Positions 45,425-53,909 of a DNA stretch of 64,000 nucleotides are shown here, piece by piece. How positions within the stretch are numbered: position 1 is the stretch's first letter; every line of letters begins with the position of its first letter. Where the stretch lies: NCBI RefSeq assembly GCF_002858935.1, contig NZ_PJRT01000005.1, positions 62,001 to 126,000 on the forward strand. Direction: 5' to 3'. The notes below the pieces were generated by a model. The model was given only the letters and a program-made list of their open reading frames with translations, ran no database searches and was not told where the DNA came from. The DNA comes from Pantoea endophytica. Its GTDB lineage: Bacteria; Pseudomonadota; Gammaproteobacteria; Enterobacterales; Enterobacteriaceae. The translations under genes and the position numbers were made by a program.

Positions 45425-46350
45425 ATCGACAGCCTTTACTCGAGCAAGTGACACAAACCATGGCGGTGGGCTCGAAGAGTTTCGCCACCGCCGCCAAGCT
45501 GTTTGATGCACCGACACGCCGCAGCACGCTGATGCTGTATGCATGGTGTCGTCATTGCGACGATGTGATTGATGGGCAAACGCTGGGTGAAGGCGGCACG
45601 CAGCATGCCGTCGAAGATGCACAGGCACGCATGCAGCATCTGCAGATTGAAACCCGCCGCGCCTACAGCGGCGCACACATGGATGAACCGGCGTTTAGGG
45701 CGTTTCAGGAAGTGGCGCTTATCCATCAACTGCCGCAACAGCTGGCGTTTGACCATCTGGAAGGCTTCGCTATGGATGCGCGCGACGAACACTATACGAG
45801 TTTCGACGATACGCTGCGTTACTGCTATCACGTCGCGGGCGTAGTCGGTTTGATGATGGCGCGCGTAATGGGCGTGCGCGACGAAGCGGTGCTCGATCAC
45901 GCCTGCGATTTAGGGCTGGCGTTCCAGCTTACTAACATTGCGCGCGATATCGTCGAAGATGCCGAAAATGGTCGCTGCTATCTGCCGCAAGCCTGGCTCG
46001 ATCAGGCGGGATTACGCGGCGATATGCTGACAGCACCGCAACATCGTGCGGCGCTGGCCACGCTGGCAGCGCGTTTAGTGACGGAAGCGGAACCCTATTA
46101 TCACTCGGCGCGGTCCGGCTTGCCGGGTTTGCCGCTGCGCTCGGCGTGGGCCATCGCGACGGCACGCGGTGTTTATCGCGAAATCGGGGTGAAAGTTCAG
46201 CACGCCGGTGTTCACGCCTGGGATTCACGACAGCGCACCAGCCGCGGCGAAAAACTGGCGCTGCTGGTGAAAGGGGCCGGCCTGGCGATCACTTCGCGTG
46301 TGGCTCGTCCGGCGCCACGTCCGGCTGGTCTGTGGCAGCGTCCTCGTTGA
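45421..46350 (+). CDS. crtB: Phytoene synthase
   Basis: A 309-aa head-to-head prenyl synthase that joins two GGPP to phytoene. The first Asp motif is in WCRHCDDVIDGQ (about residues 40-51) and the second in LTNIARDIVEDAENGRCYLP. Starts by 4-bp overlap with crtI. Its last 62 bases overlap the 3' end of crtZ on the other strand. Confidence 0.96.
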   Translation: MNRQPLLEQVTQTMAVGSKSFATAAKLFDAPTRRSTLMLYAWCRHCDDVIDGQTLGEGGTQHAVEDAQARMQHLQIETRRAYSGAHMDEPAFRAFQEVALIHQLPQQLAFDHLEGFAMDARDEHYTSFDDTLRYCYHVAGVVGLMMARVMGVRDEAVLDHACDLGLAFQLTNIARDIVEDAENGRCYLPQAWLDQAGLRGDMLTAPQHRAALATLAARLVTEAEPYYHSARSGLPGLPLRSAWAIATARGVYREIGVKVQHAGVHAWDSRQRTSRGEKLALLVKGAGLAITSRVARPAPRPAGLWQRPR

Positions 46351-46822
46351 TTTTTCTCCCGTGGCGCTGACGCAGCGTGGCTTGCAGCTTATTGAGCGGT
46401 GGCGCGTAGAGGAAACCAAACGACACGCAGCCTTCACGCCCGCGCACTGCATGATGCATGCGGTGCGCCATGTATAAGCGCTTGAGATAGCCTTTGCGCG
46501 GGATATAGCGAAACGGCCAGCGTTGATGCACCAGGCCATCGTGCACCATGAAGTAAAGCGCGCCGTAGGTCGTCATCCCGGCACCAATCCACTGCAGCGG
46601 CCACATGCCTTGCACGCCGACATAGATCAGCACGATCGCCAGCACCGCAAACACCACCGCATACAAATCGTTAAGTTCAAACTTGCCGCTGTGCGGTTCG
46701 TGATGCGACAAATGCCAGCCCCAACCCCAACCGTGCATGATGTATTTATGCGACAGCGCCGCGACGATTTCCATCACCACCACGGTTGCCAGCAAGATAA
46801 GCACGTTCCATAACCAGATCAT
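46289..46822 (-). CDS. crtZ: Beta-carotene 3-hydroxylase
   Basis: A 177-aa membrane di-iron hydroxylase forming zeaxanthin from beta-carotene. Histidine clusters are HKYIMHG, HLSHHEPH, HDGLVHQRW and AHRMHHAV. The long upstream frame (to 46957) is rejected: the start at 46822 (MIWLWNVLILLATVV) matches Pantoea CrtZ. It is transcribed toward crtB with overlapping 3' ends. The C-terminal tail beyond RHGRK is variable and is the part encoded by the overlap. Confidence 0.94.
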   Translation of the reverse strand: MIWLWNVLILLATVVVMEIVAALSHKYIMHGWGWGWHLSHHEPHSGKFELNDLYAVVFAVLAIVLIYVGVQGMWPLQWIGAGMTTYGALYFMVHDGLVHQRWPFRYIPRKGYLKRLYMAHRMHHAVRGREGCVSFGFLYAPPLNKLQATLRQRHGRKINEDAATDQPDVAPDEPHAK

Positions 46823-47006
46823 TGTTCGTCCATTTGTGGAAAAGGGAAATACTAAAGGTGGACGCGGATGAGCGATGGCGCAAGGTTTACCATGTTTAGA
46901 AATTTTAAAAGTCCACAACACGTTAGAAAGCTGCATTGCAGAAAGCGCAGATTTCACCCATACTCACCACACTGATTTATACACGTGTTAACTACACGGG
47001 GGATTT

Positions 47007-47246
47007 ATGCCTTCTACAGCCGTAAGACAAAAAAAAACTGTCAGTGTGACACTTGAACCTGCATTACTCGAGCAGGCTAGAGAAGCAGGGCTCAATTTAT
47101 CCGCCATCCTATCTAAAGCTTTGCAACATGAAATTCGCATAACCGAAGCGGAAAGATGGAAGCGTGAAAACAGTGAAGGTTTGCAGGAACTCAATCGCAT
47201 AACCGAAGAACACGGTTTATTGTCGGATGAATACAGGACGTTTTAG
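47007..47246 (+). CDS. ccdA: CcdA-family antitoxin
   Basis: A 79-aa antitoxin. The N-terminal ribbon-helix-helix (KKTVSVTLEPALLEQAREAG then LNLSAILSKALQ) binds operator DNA. The C-terminal tail (ELNRITEEHGLLSDEYRTF) is like the CcdB-binding part of F-plasmid CcdA, which ends NGSFADENRDW. A GGGGGA ribosome site precedes the ATG. The toxin gene begins 2 bp after its stop. Confidence 0.92.
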   Translation: MPSTAVRQKKTVSVTLEPALLEQAREAGLNLSAILSKALQHEIRITEAERWKRENSEGLQELNRITEEHGLLSDEYRTF

Positions 47247-47248
47247 AC

Positions 47249-47557
47249 ATGCAATATTTTATTTATCGCAATACCAATAGGAACAGCGAGTACCCTTATC
47301 TGGTAGACGTTCAAAGTGAGATTATCGGCGAACTGGCGTCACGAATCGTTATCCCGCTCTACCCTCTAAAGCAGTTTAAAAAAAAGCAAGTTGAACGACT
47401 TAATCCGGTAATCAAGGTTGAAGGCGAGGAATTTCTGGTCATGACTCACGAAATGGCCAGTGTGCGCGTGTCGCTTCTAGGCGATCAGGTGATGGATGCA
47501 CGTGTGTATCGCCAGCGGATTAAAGACTCGGTTGATTTTGTCTTTGATGGGTTTTGA
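47249..47557 (+). CDS. ccdB: CcdB-family gyrase toxin
   Basis: A 102-aa CcdB homologue: MQYFIYRNTNRNSEYPYLVD, then VQSEIIGELASRIVIPLYPL and the middle MTHEMASVRVSLLGDQV. F-plasmid CcdB poisons DNA gyrase with its last residues Trp99-Gly100-Ile101; here the tail is VFDGF, which retains Gly but not Trp-Ile. Gyrase poisoning could be weaker or altered. Together with ccdA it may keep this replicon in the population. Confidence 0.9.
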   Translation: MQYFIYRNTNRNSEYPYLVDVQSEIIGELASRIVIPLYPLKQFKKKQVERLNPVIKVEGEEFLVMTHEMASVRVSLLGDQVMDARVYRQRIKDSVDFVFDGF

Positions 47558-47688
47558 TACTTTACATCCTAAAAGCCCCTCGTTAGTATTGCCCTCCTTT
47601 CAGCAGTTAATCGCCGCTGCGTAAGCGTTAACGTCAACCAACGCACCATAAGCAGACTCGCTCTGCCTCATTGCTATGGTGCGAAAAT

Positions 47689-48879
47689 ATGACCCATACC
47701 GTTTTATCTGCGAATCCTGCTCTGCGTCGTTCTGGTTTTTTCCTGTTCTTACTGCTGCTGACAGCGGCCAACTTGCGCACGCCTATTACCGCGGTTGGCC
47801 CGGTGCTGGAAAACATCCGTCTGACGTTTGGCTTGAGCGCCAGTGCGGCGGGCGTGATCAACTTCTTGCCGCTATTGATGTTCGCTACCTTAGCGCCACC
47901 CGCAGCATGGTTCGGCAACCGTTTTGGTCTTGAGCGCAGTTTATGGGGCGCATTGCTGCTCATCACGCTGGGATCGATTCTGCGTATCAGCGGCAGTGAA
48001 AATGCGTTGTGGGTGGGAACGATCATCCTGAGCTCGGGGATTGCGGCGGCCAACGTGCTGCTGCCGCCGCTGATTAAGCGTGATTTCACCGAACACACCG
48101 CGCGATATGTTGGCTTGTACGCGATGACCATGGCGATCACCGCCAGCATTGCATCGGGCGTGGTGGTGCCGCTGGCAGAGCTGAGTCGCGCGGGTTGGCG
48201 ACTCTCATTAGCGGTGTGGCTGATTCCGGCGATTATCGCTCTGTTGGCCTGGCTGCCGTACCTGAAAAAACCTGCGCCTCAGACCAAAAACAGCGCCAAC
48301 GGCGCATCAACGCGCTCACCGTGGCGCGCGGCCTTAGGCTGGCAGGTTTCGCTGTTTATGGCCTGCCAGTCGTTGGTGTTCTACACCTTGATCGGCTGGT
48401 TTACGCCTTTTGCGCAAGACAGCGGCATTAGCCAGCTGGAAGCGGGTGGCATGCTGTTTGTCTATCAGATTGTGGCCATCGTTTCGAACCTGGCCTGCAT
48501 GAGCGCACTGAAAAAAATGCACGACCAGCGGATGATTGGTTTTCTCGCATCGCTATCGATTTTTATCGCCGTCGCGGGACTGTTAATGGCACCGCAATAC
48601 GCACTGCCGTGGCTGATTCTGGCGGGACTGGGCGCCGGTGCATCAATGGTGATTTGCCTGTCGCTGTTTAATCTGCGCACCCATGATCATTTGCAGGCTT
48701 CGAAATTGTCGGGCATGGCACAGTGCGTCGGTTACGGATTAGCGGCGCTGGGCCCGCTCTGTTTTGGCCTGCTGCATGATGTCAGCGGCAACTGGCAGTG
48801 GCCGCTGATGCTGCTGTTGGTGATTGCGGGGTTGCAGATGATTGTGGCTACGCTGGCTGGGCGTGCGCGGGTTATTTAA
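47689..48879 (+). CDS. MFS transporter, CynX/NimT family
   Basis: A 396-aa, 12-helix transporter. The N-terminal LRRSGFFLFLLLLTAANLRT and PITAVGPVLENIRLTFGLSA segments are typical of the cyanate/nitroimidazole group (CynX, YeaN/NimT). A TTG at 47671 could add six residues, but ATG 47689 fits better. Its end overlaps the convergent ArsR-type gene by 8 bp. The substrate is unknown; export of a small organic compound is possible. Confidence 0.83.
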   Translation: MTHTVLSANPALRRSGFFLFLLLLTAANLRTPITAVGPVLENIRLTFGLSASAAGVINFLPLLMFATLAPPAAWFGNRFGLERSLWGALLLITLGSILRISGSENALWVGTIILSSGIAAANVLLPPLIKRDFTEHTARYVGLYAMTMAITASIASGVVVPLAELSRAGWRLSLAVWLIPAIIALLAWLPYLKKPAPQTKNSANGASTRSPWRAALGWQVSLFMACQSLVFYTLIGWFTPFAQDSGISQLEAGGMLFVYQIVAIVSNLACMSALKKMHDQRMIGFLASLSIFIAVAGLLMAPQYALPWLILAGLGAGASMVICLSLFNLRTHDHLQASKLSGMAQCVGYGLAALGPLCFGLLHDVSGNWQWPLMLLLVIAGLQMIVATLAGRARVI

Positions 48880-49216
48880 TCTGGAAATCATCCAGCGTGG
48901 TGCGGGTCAGGGGATCTTGCTGGGTGGCGCTTAACAGCGAATCGAGCAGACCCGGAAAACGGGCATCGAGATCGTCGCGTCGCAACGACAGCAGGTTTTC
49001 ACGTCCAGAGGGTTTCTGCCAGATAATGCCGCCCTCGCGCAGTACGCGCCAGTGATGGGTCAACGTGGATTTGGAGACGCCTTTCAGCAGCGATCCGCAA
49101 GTATGTTCGCCGCCGTCCGCCAGAATGCTGATTACCGTCATGCGCATCGGGTTGCCCAACGCCGCCAGCACATTCTCCAGCCTGATTTCGTCGCGCTGTG
49201 GATGGTTTTCCAGCAT
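48872..49216 (-). CDS. ArsR-type winged-helix regulator
   Basis: A 114-aa regulator: ENVLAALGNPMRMTVISILA, then CGSLLKGVSKSTLTHHWRVL (recognition helix) and a wing with REGGIIWQKPSGRENLLSLR. The lone Cys is not in a metal-binding CxC motif, so it is probably a non-metal-sensing ArsR. AGAGG precedes ATG 49216; a 22-codon extension upstream is not supported. It converges on the CynX-type gene and may regulate that transporter. Confidence 0.83.
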   Translation of the reverse strand: MLENHPQRDEIRLENVLAALGNPMRMTVISILADGGEHTCGSLLKGVSKSTLTHHWRVLREGGIIWQKPSGRENLLSLRRDDLDARFPGLLDSLLSATQQDPLTRTTLDDFQIK

Positions 49217-49279
49217 GGCGTGCCTCTTAATAGTGGGTGAACCACGGATTATCAGGCAGGCAAGGCTCGATGTACAGAA

Positions 49280-49303
49280 CACGGCGAGCGGTTGCCCGCC
49301 GTG
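49280..49303 (-). terminator. Hairpin after the LacI-module isomerase gene
   Basis: The 7-bp stem CACGGCG / CGCCGTG lies 10 bp after the stop of the isomerase gene at 49313. The following run on the minus strand (TTCTG) is poor, so termination is uncertain. Confidence 0.4.
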
Positions 49304-49312
49304 AATTTGACA

Positions 49313-50254
49313 TTACTGGCTAAGGGTTTGCTTGAGTGCCGCAATTGAGGAGGTTACGCCCGCTTCCACCGACATGGTGAGATCTTCCATTTCCAGCGAT
49401 ACCCAGTCGTTGTAGCCCATCATGCGTACCACCGAGAAGAACTCTTTCCACCACTGCAGATCCTGGCCGCAACCAACGGCAACATAGTTCCAGGCGCGAT
49501 TGGCGACATCTTCTACCGGTTTGGTTTCCAACAGACCATTGATATCCACCAGCCCGCGCTCCAGACGCACATCTTTGCCGTGACAGTGATGAATTGCCGG
49601 GCCGAGCGCGCGTGCTGCTGCAATCGGGTCCGCGCCCATCCACAGCAGATGGCTGGGATCGAGGTTGAGTCCCACCATCTCACCCACCGCGTCGCGCAGA
49701 CGGAACAAGGTTTCCGGATTCCACACCAGCATCGAACTGAAATTCTCCAGCGCGAATTTCTCCACACCGCTCTCTTTAGCGCGTTGCACCAGCCCTAGCC
49801 AGTAAGGGATCGCCACTTCATTCCACTGATAATCGAGGCAGTTTTTCAGCGTCGGCGGCCAGCTTACGGTGTAAGTGATCCAGTTTGGAATGGTGTCGTG
49901 CGGGCTGGCGGGCGGCAAGCCGCTCATCATGACGATTTTCTTCACCCCCAGTTCTCCGGCCAGCGCCAGCGCGTTTTCCGTATCGCGCTTATGTTTGTTG
50001 CCTAATTCGCCTGGATCGAGCGGATTACCCGACACATTCAGCGCCGCAATCGACATGCCGCGGCTCTCCAGCGCCTGCAACAACTGTTGACGCTGCGTGG
50101 CGCTGCCAAGCAACGCTTCGGTACGCAGATGCGGCGCTGGTGACCAGCCGCCGGTCGTCATCTCAACGCCGTAAACACCTAGCTCCAGCAACTTATCCAG
50201 CATCTGTTCAAACGGCAGATGACCCAGGCTATCGGTACAAAACGAAAGTTTCAT
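49313..50254 (-). CDS. Sugar phosphate isomerase/epimerase-like TIM-barrel protein
   Basis: A 313-aa AP-endonuclease-2-type barrel without a signal peptide, so cytoplasmic. Metal-site candidates include the Glu in KFALENFSSM, GLNLDPSHLLWMG, HHCHGKDVRLE and the C-terminal WVSLEMEDLTM. The family contains isomerases, epimerases, dehydratases and 3-keto-glycoside lyases, so the reaction is open. It follows the Gfo/Idh/MocA gene by 8 bp in one operon, under the divergent LacI promoter region. Confidence 0.8.
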   Translation of the reverse strand: MKLSFCTDSLGHLPFEQMLDKLLELGVYGVEMTTGGWSPAPHLRTEALLGSATQRQQLLQALESRGMSIAALNVSGNPLDPGELGNKHKRDTENALALAGELGVKKIVMMSGLPPASPHDTIPNWITYTVSWPPTLKNCLDYQWNEVAIPYWLGLVQRAKESGVEKFALENFSSMLVWNPETLFRLRDAVGEMVGLNLDPSHLLWMGADPIAAARALGPAIHHCHGKDVRLERGLVDINGLLETKPVEDVANRAWNYVAVGCGQDLQWWKEFFSVVRMMGYNDWVSLEMEDLTMSVEAGVTSSIAALKQTLSQ

Positions 50255-50262
50255 GGCAATCC

Positions 50263-51441
50263 TTATTCGTAGTTAACCCAGCTCGCGCCGTTGTCCGCAG
50301 AACGCACGCAGTTTTCAATCCAGCGCACACCTTCAATTCCGGCGTTAATATCGGGATAGATCAGGTTATCAAGCGTGGTTTGGTCGCCCTGTTGGGTGGC
50401 GTGGATGGCGATAGCAAATTTCAGATAGATATTGGCCCAGGATTCCGCCAGGCCTTCAGTGTGCAGCGCGCCCAGGCGTTCATCGGCCAGGGCGCTTTCA
50501 TGCAGGTACGGCATGCCGTGATGCATAATCTGATTCGGCTGGCCTTGCACTTCATATTTCAGCTCGCCTGGGTTGTAGTCGCTCCACTCCAGGCTTGCGC
50601 GCGAACCAATCACGCGAATACTTTGGCTGTCCATCGAACCGGCATTAATTGATGAGGCCCACATGCGTCCTACCGCGCCGTTGTCGTAATGCATCAGCAC
50701 CATGGCGTTATCTTCCAACGGCGCGCGCGACGGAATGAAGCTTTGGCGATCGCACAGCAGCGATTTCACTTTCAGTTCTGGCAACACCAGCTGGGAGATG
50801 TAGAAGGTGTGCGTCGAGATATCGCCGAGCACAAAAGACGGACCGGCAATCTTAGGATCGACGCGCCATTTTTGCGCTTCGCTAAATTTGTCGGCGCTGT
50901 CATTGGCGCTGAAGCCGTGGGTGTATTGCAGCTCCACCATGCGCACATCACCAATTTCGCCGTTGGCGATCATCGCCCGCATCTGCATCAGCAGCGGATG
51001 GCCGGAGAAACCGTAGGTCACGCCAACGATCAGCCCTTTTTTCGCCGCTAATGCTTTAATTTCCAGCGCTTCGGCGGTAGTGAAGAACAGCGGCTTTTCA
51101 CAAATGACGTGAATACCGGCATTTAATGCCGCTTTGGTGATCTCAAAATGGGTGCCGTTTGGCGTGGCAATGGACACCACTTCAACGCCATCTTCACGCT
51201 TCGCCTCTTCGGCCAGCAGCTGCTGATAAGTGGCGTAGCAGCGATCCGCATCGAGCCCTAAGTTGACACCGAAATCGCGGCCACGCTCGGCATCGATATC
51301 AAAGGCGCTGGCCACCATCTGATACGCCGTGTTATCACGCAGCGCACCGCAACGGTGTTTATAACCCACCTGGCTGAGACGGCCGCCACCGATCATGGCC
51401 CAGCGCAGTGGGCGTGGAATACTCTTTTCACCGATGAGCAT
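50263..51441 (-). CDS. Gfo/Idh/MocA-family oxidoreductase
   Basis: A 392-aa NAD(P)-dependent oxidoreductase. Rossmann motif AMIGGGRLSQVGYKHR lies near residue 15, the EKP motif in VICEKPLFFT (about residue 115), and the second domain has GPSFVLGDISTHTF with a likely active-site His. Members oxidise sugars, inositols or glycosides. It is the first gene of the minus-strand operon, 405 bp from the LacI start, with an operator-like palindrome 15 bp upstream of its ATG. Confidence 0.85.
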   Translation of the reverse strand: MLIGEKSIPRPLRWAMIGGGRLSQVGYKHRCGALRDNTAYQMVASAFDIDAERGRDFGVNLGLDADRCYATYQQLLAEEAKREDGVEVVSIATPNGTHFEITKAALNAGIHVICEKPLFFTTAEALEIKALAAKKGLIVGVTYGFSGHPLLMQMRAMIANGEIGDVRMVELQYTHGFSANDSADKFSEAQKWRVDPKIAGPSFVLGDISTHTFYISQLVLPELKVKSLLCDRQSFIPSRAPLEDNAMVLMHYDNGAVGRMWASSINAGSMDSQSIRVIGSRASLEWSDYNPGELKYEVQGQPNQIMHHGMPYLHESALADERLGALHTEGLAESWANIYLKFAIAIHATQQGDQTTLDNLIYPDINAGIEGVRWIENCVRSADNGASWVNYE

Positions 51442-51456
51442 AACAACTCCTGTTTA

Positions 51457-51476
51457 TTTTGCACTCGGGTGCAAAA
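51457..51476. promoter_or_regulatory. LacI-type operator O1
   Basis: The perfect palindrome TTTTGCAC-TCGG-GTGCAAAA, just upstream of the Gfo/Idh/MocA start. It shares the GTGCAAA half-site with the next three sites. Confidence 0.65.
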
Positions 51477-51522
51477 TGGTTTGAGGTAAGAGGTCAGAGA
51501 TTAAATTTTAGCTGTTTTACTA

Positions 51523-51540
51523 TTTGCTACCGGGTGCAAA
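51523..51540. promoter_or_regulatory. LacI-type operator O2
   Basis: TTTGCTACCGGGTGCAAA is a near-perfect 18-bp palindrome with one mismatched pair, 47 bp from O1 measured end to start. Confidence 0.65.
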
Positions 51541-51667
51541 TTAAGCGACACACGTTAGATAAAAATGAGATTTGCTTTGTAGTGGTGAGCAAAATGTCAG
51601 CTAAGACGACTTTTTAGTCAATCTGGCAAAGTGCAAATCAGCGAAATCGATCACAAAAAGTTAATGA

Positions 51668-51685
51668 AATGCACCCGATTGCAAA
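51668..51685. promoter_or_regulatory. LacI-type operator O3
   Basis: AATGCACCCGATTGCAAA is a palindrome of the same consensus on the LacI side of the gap. Confidence 0.6.
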
Positions 51686-51689
51686 AAAC

Positions 51690-51707
51690 GTTGCAATCGG
51701 GTGCAAA
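51690..51707. promoter_or_regulatory. LacI-type operator O4
   Basis: GTTGCAATCGGGTGCAAA is the inverse of O3 almost base for base and lies 4 bp from it. The tandem pair would suit autoregulation of the LacI-family gene. Confidence 0.6.
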
Positions 51708-51846
51708 GATCAAACATAATCGCAACATCCTAAAAATAGGGTTATTTGTCGCGCTTTACGCCAATTGCGTGCGCTTAGGTGTTTATTTTCCGTTGGGTTT
51801 CACGTTCAATGCTGGGGGTCTCCGCTTTTTCCCCTATGCAGGTGCT

Positions 51847-52860
51847 ATGAGTAAACCAACCGCAAAATCTCACAAAGCCACCGCCAGCGATGTGGCAAGA
51901 CTGGCTGGCGTCTCGAAATGGACGGTATCGCGTGCCTTTACGCCCGGCGCGTCAATTTCCGAGAAAGCGCGCGAACGCGTAATCGCGATTGCCACCGAGC
52001 TGGGTTATCGCCCTAACCTGCTGGCCCGCAGCCTGTCGCAGAAGAAGACACAGATTATTGGCGTGGTGATCGACGAGCTGAAAAATCCGCACTCGATGCT
52101 GATGCTCGACACCGTCACCCGCCAGCTACAGCAGCGCGGCTACATGGCGCTGCTGCTGAATATTGGTAGCGGTGAAAACTACCGCGCGGTGCTGTCGCTG
52201 GCCGATCAGCTGCAGGTCGATGGCATGCTGTTTCTCGGCACGGTGCTGAGTGATGAGCTGGTCGCCGTGGCGCGTGAAATGCACCACATTCCGCTGGTGC
52301 AGGTGTGCCGTAACAATGACGAGCCGGATATTGAAGTGGTCAATATCGATGGCTTGCAGGCGGGCAAACAGCTGGGCGAACTGCTGCTGGCGCAAGGTTA
52401 TACGCGCATCGGGTACATGATGGGCCCGGCCACCAGCAGCCATCACACGTTGCGTTTGGAAGGTCTGCAACTTGCGCTGAACCAAGCTGGCCTGGCGCTG
52501 GAAGTGCTGCTCACCGCCGGTGAATACGCCCGCGAACGCAGCTACGCGGCGTTGACTGAGTATCTCAACGCGCACGCGCCCGACCAGCGGGTTGAAGCGC
52601 TGTTTTGCGAAAACGATGTGCTGGCGCTCGGCGCGCTGGCGGCCTTGCGCGAAGGTGCAGGCAACAAATTCATGGCGGTGGTGGGTTTCGATGACATCGA
52701 TGAAGCCAGCTTGCCCAACTGGCAGCTCACCACCTTCAGCCAGCGTATTGATTTGATCATCACTGAAGCCCTGAACCGGCTGATTGATGAACGTGCCACT
52801 CCGGGTGGCGTTTGGTCTCAGGGAGAATTGCGTATTCGACGCTCTCACCTGAAGCCGTAA
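51847..52860 (+). CDS. LacI-family regulator of the sugar module
   Basis: A 337-aa LacI/GalR regulator. The N-terminal HTH has ASDVARLAGVSKWTVSRAF and hinge helix YRPNLLARSLSQKKT; a periplasmic-binding-like effector domain follows (VVGFDDIDEASLPNWQLTTF near the C terminus). The open frame extends to 51631, but that segment carries operators O3 and O4; ATG 51847 with AGG upstream fits the family length. It probably represses both flanking operons through the four palindromes. Confidence 0.88.
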   Translation: MSKPTAKSHKATASDVARLAGVSKWTVSRAFTPGASISEKARERVIAIATELGYRPNLLARSLSQKKTQIIGVVIDELKNPHSMLMLDTVTRQLQQRGYMALLLNIGSGENYRAVLSLADQLQVDGMLFLGTVLSDELVAVAREMHHIPLVQVCRNNDEPDIEVVNIDGLQAGKQLGELLLAQGYTRIGYMMGPATSSHHTLRLEGLQLALNQAGLALEVLLTAGEYARERSYAALTEYLNAHAPDQRVEALFCENDVLALGALAALREGAGNKFMAVVGFDDIDEASLPNWQLTTFSQRIDLIITEALNRLIDERATPGGVWSQGELRIRRSHLKP

Positions 52861-52877
52861 GGTAACAAGGAGGAGAG

Positions 52878-53702
52878 ATGAAGTTGTCGTTGCATGGCGT
52901 GTCTGTTTGGTACAGCAATGCCGTCACTCAGTTACGCATCGCCCATGAGACTGGCTTTAGCGGGCTGGAGATCCTGCCAGAACATCTGTATCGCTATCTG
53001 GATAACGGTGGCAGCTATGCTGCCTACCGCGATCTGATGGCGAAATACAGCGTCGATATTACCTGCATCAATGCGCTGAAACGTATTGGCCGCCATGAGC
53101 CGGAAGCGCGAGCTGAGCTGCTGCGCGAAGCGGAAAAAATCTGCCAGGCCGCGGTGGAACTGCGTTGTCCGGTGGTGCAAATCATGGCGCTGACCGAACT
53201 CGATCATCTTTCCGCCGCCGAGCGTGATGCCATCCTGCTGGAGAATATCTCCGCCATCGCCGATATCGGCGCACCACACGGCATTAAATTCCAGATTGAA
53301 GTCGTCGCCTTCACCGCGTTCAATTCGCTGCAACACGCGCTGGATCTGATTAAACAGAGCGGCAAAGACAATCTTGGCGTGGTGGTGGATTTCTGGCACC
53401 TGCATGCCGGCGGCGGCACCACGCCTGCTGAAGTGGCGCGCATGGATAAAGATCTGATTTACGGCGTGCATTTCTGCGATGGCCGCGCGGCCAAGCCGGG
53501 TGAAGCCTGGGATGAGTGGGTACAGCGCGACTACGCACCAGGCCAGGGCGATGTGGATATTGCCGCCTGGGTGGCGGCGGTAAAAGCTACCGGCTACGAC
53601 GGCGTTTGGTCACCGGAATTATTAAGCCCGCAAAACTGGGAAGACGATTTATGGGATATTTCCCGTCACTGCTATGAAGATATGAATAAATATATTCATT
53701 AA
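52878..53702 (+). CDS. Sugar phosphate isomerase/epimerase-like TIM-barrel protein (second)
   Basis: A 274-aa cytoplasmic barrel of the IolE/hydroxypyruvate isomerase-like group. It has the metal-site segments QIEVVAFTAFNSL (Glu), VVVDFWHLHAGG (Asp/His), YGVHFCDGRA (His) and WSPELLSP (Glu). GGAGGAG precedes the ATG. It starts 17 bp after the LacI gene, so the two form one unit. With the two minus-strand genes it gives an isomerase/oxidoreductase set typical of inositol-like or 3-keto-sugar metabolism. Reaction unknown. Confidence 0.82.
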   Translation: MKLSLHGVSVWYSNAVTQLRIAHETGFSGLEILPEHLYRYLDNGGSYAAYRDLMAKYSVDITCINALKRIGRHEPEARAELLREAEKICQAAVELRCPVVQIMALTELDHLSAAERDAILLENISAIADIGAPHGIKFQIEVVAFTAFNSLQHALDLIKQSGKDNLGVVVDFWHLHAGGGTTPAEVARMDKDLIYGVHFCDGRAAKPGEAWDEWVQRDYAPGQGDVDIAAWVAAVKATGYDGVWSPELLSPQNWEDDLWDISRHCYEDMNKYIH

Positions 53703-53708
53703 CATAAA

Positions 53709-53770
53709 GGGAGCCCGATAAACGGGTTTCCCGTAAATACGGTCACCATAAATGGCGACCGTATATTTAC
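53709..53770 (+). terminator. Double hairpin after the sugar module
   Basis: The first hairpin pairs GGGAgCCCG with CGGGtTTCCC (53709-53732). A longer one follows (GTAAATACGGTCACCAT with ATGGCGACCGTATATTTAC, 53733-53770). The second has the ATAAAT-centre repeat. No long T-run follows. Confidence 0.5.
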
Positions 53771-53909
53771 CCTACCTCTGAAAAAACAATAACGAACGCA
53801 GATTCGTCGCTAGCGCCTGCGCGCTATTTGCGCACGGTCATTGCGTCTGAAATATCTGAACGTCGTGCTCTGTCAATATTCATCTATTGAAGTTTAAGGG
53901 ATAAAAAGT

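Noticed and set aside
46823..46957. 45-residue N-terminal extension of CrtZ
   Set aside because: Not present in Pantoea CrtZ; the start at 46822 gives the family length.
51631..51846. 72-residue N-terminal extension of the LacI regulator
   Set aside because: The extension covers operators O3 and O4 and has no family similarity; the HTH begins right after ATG 51847.
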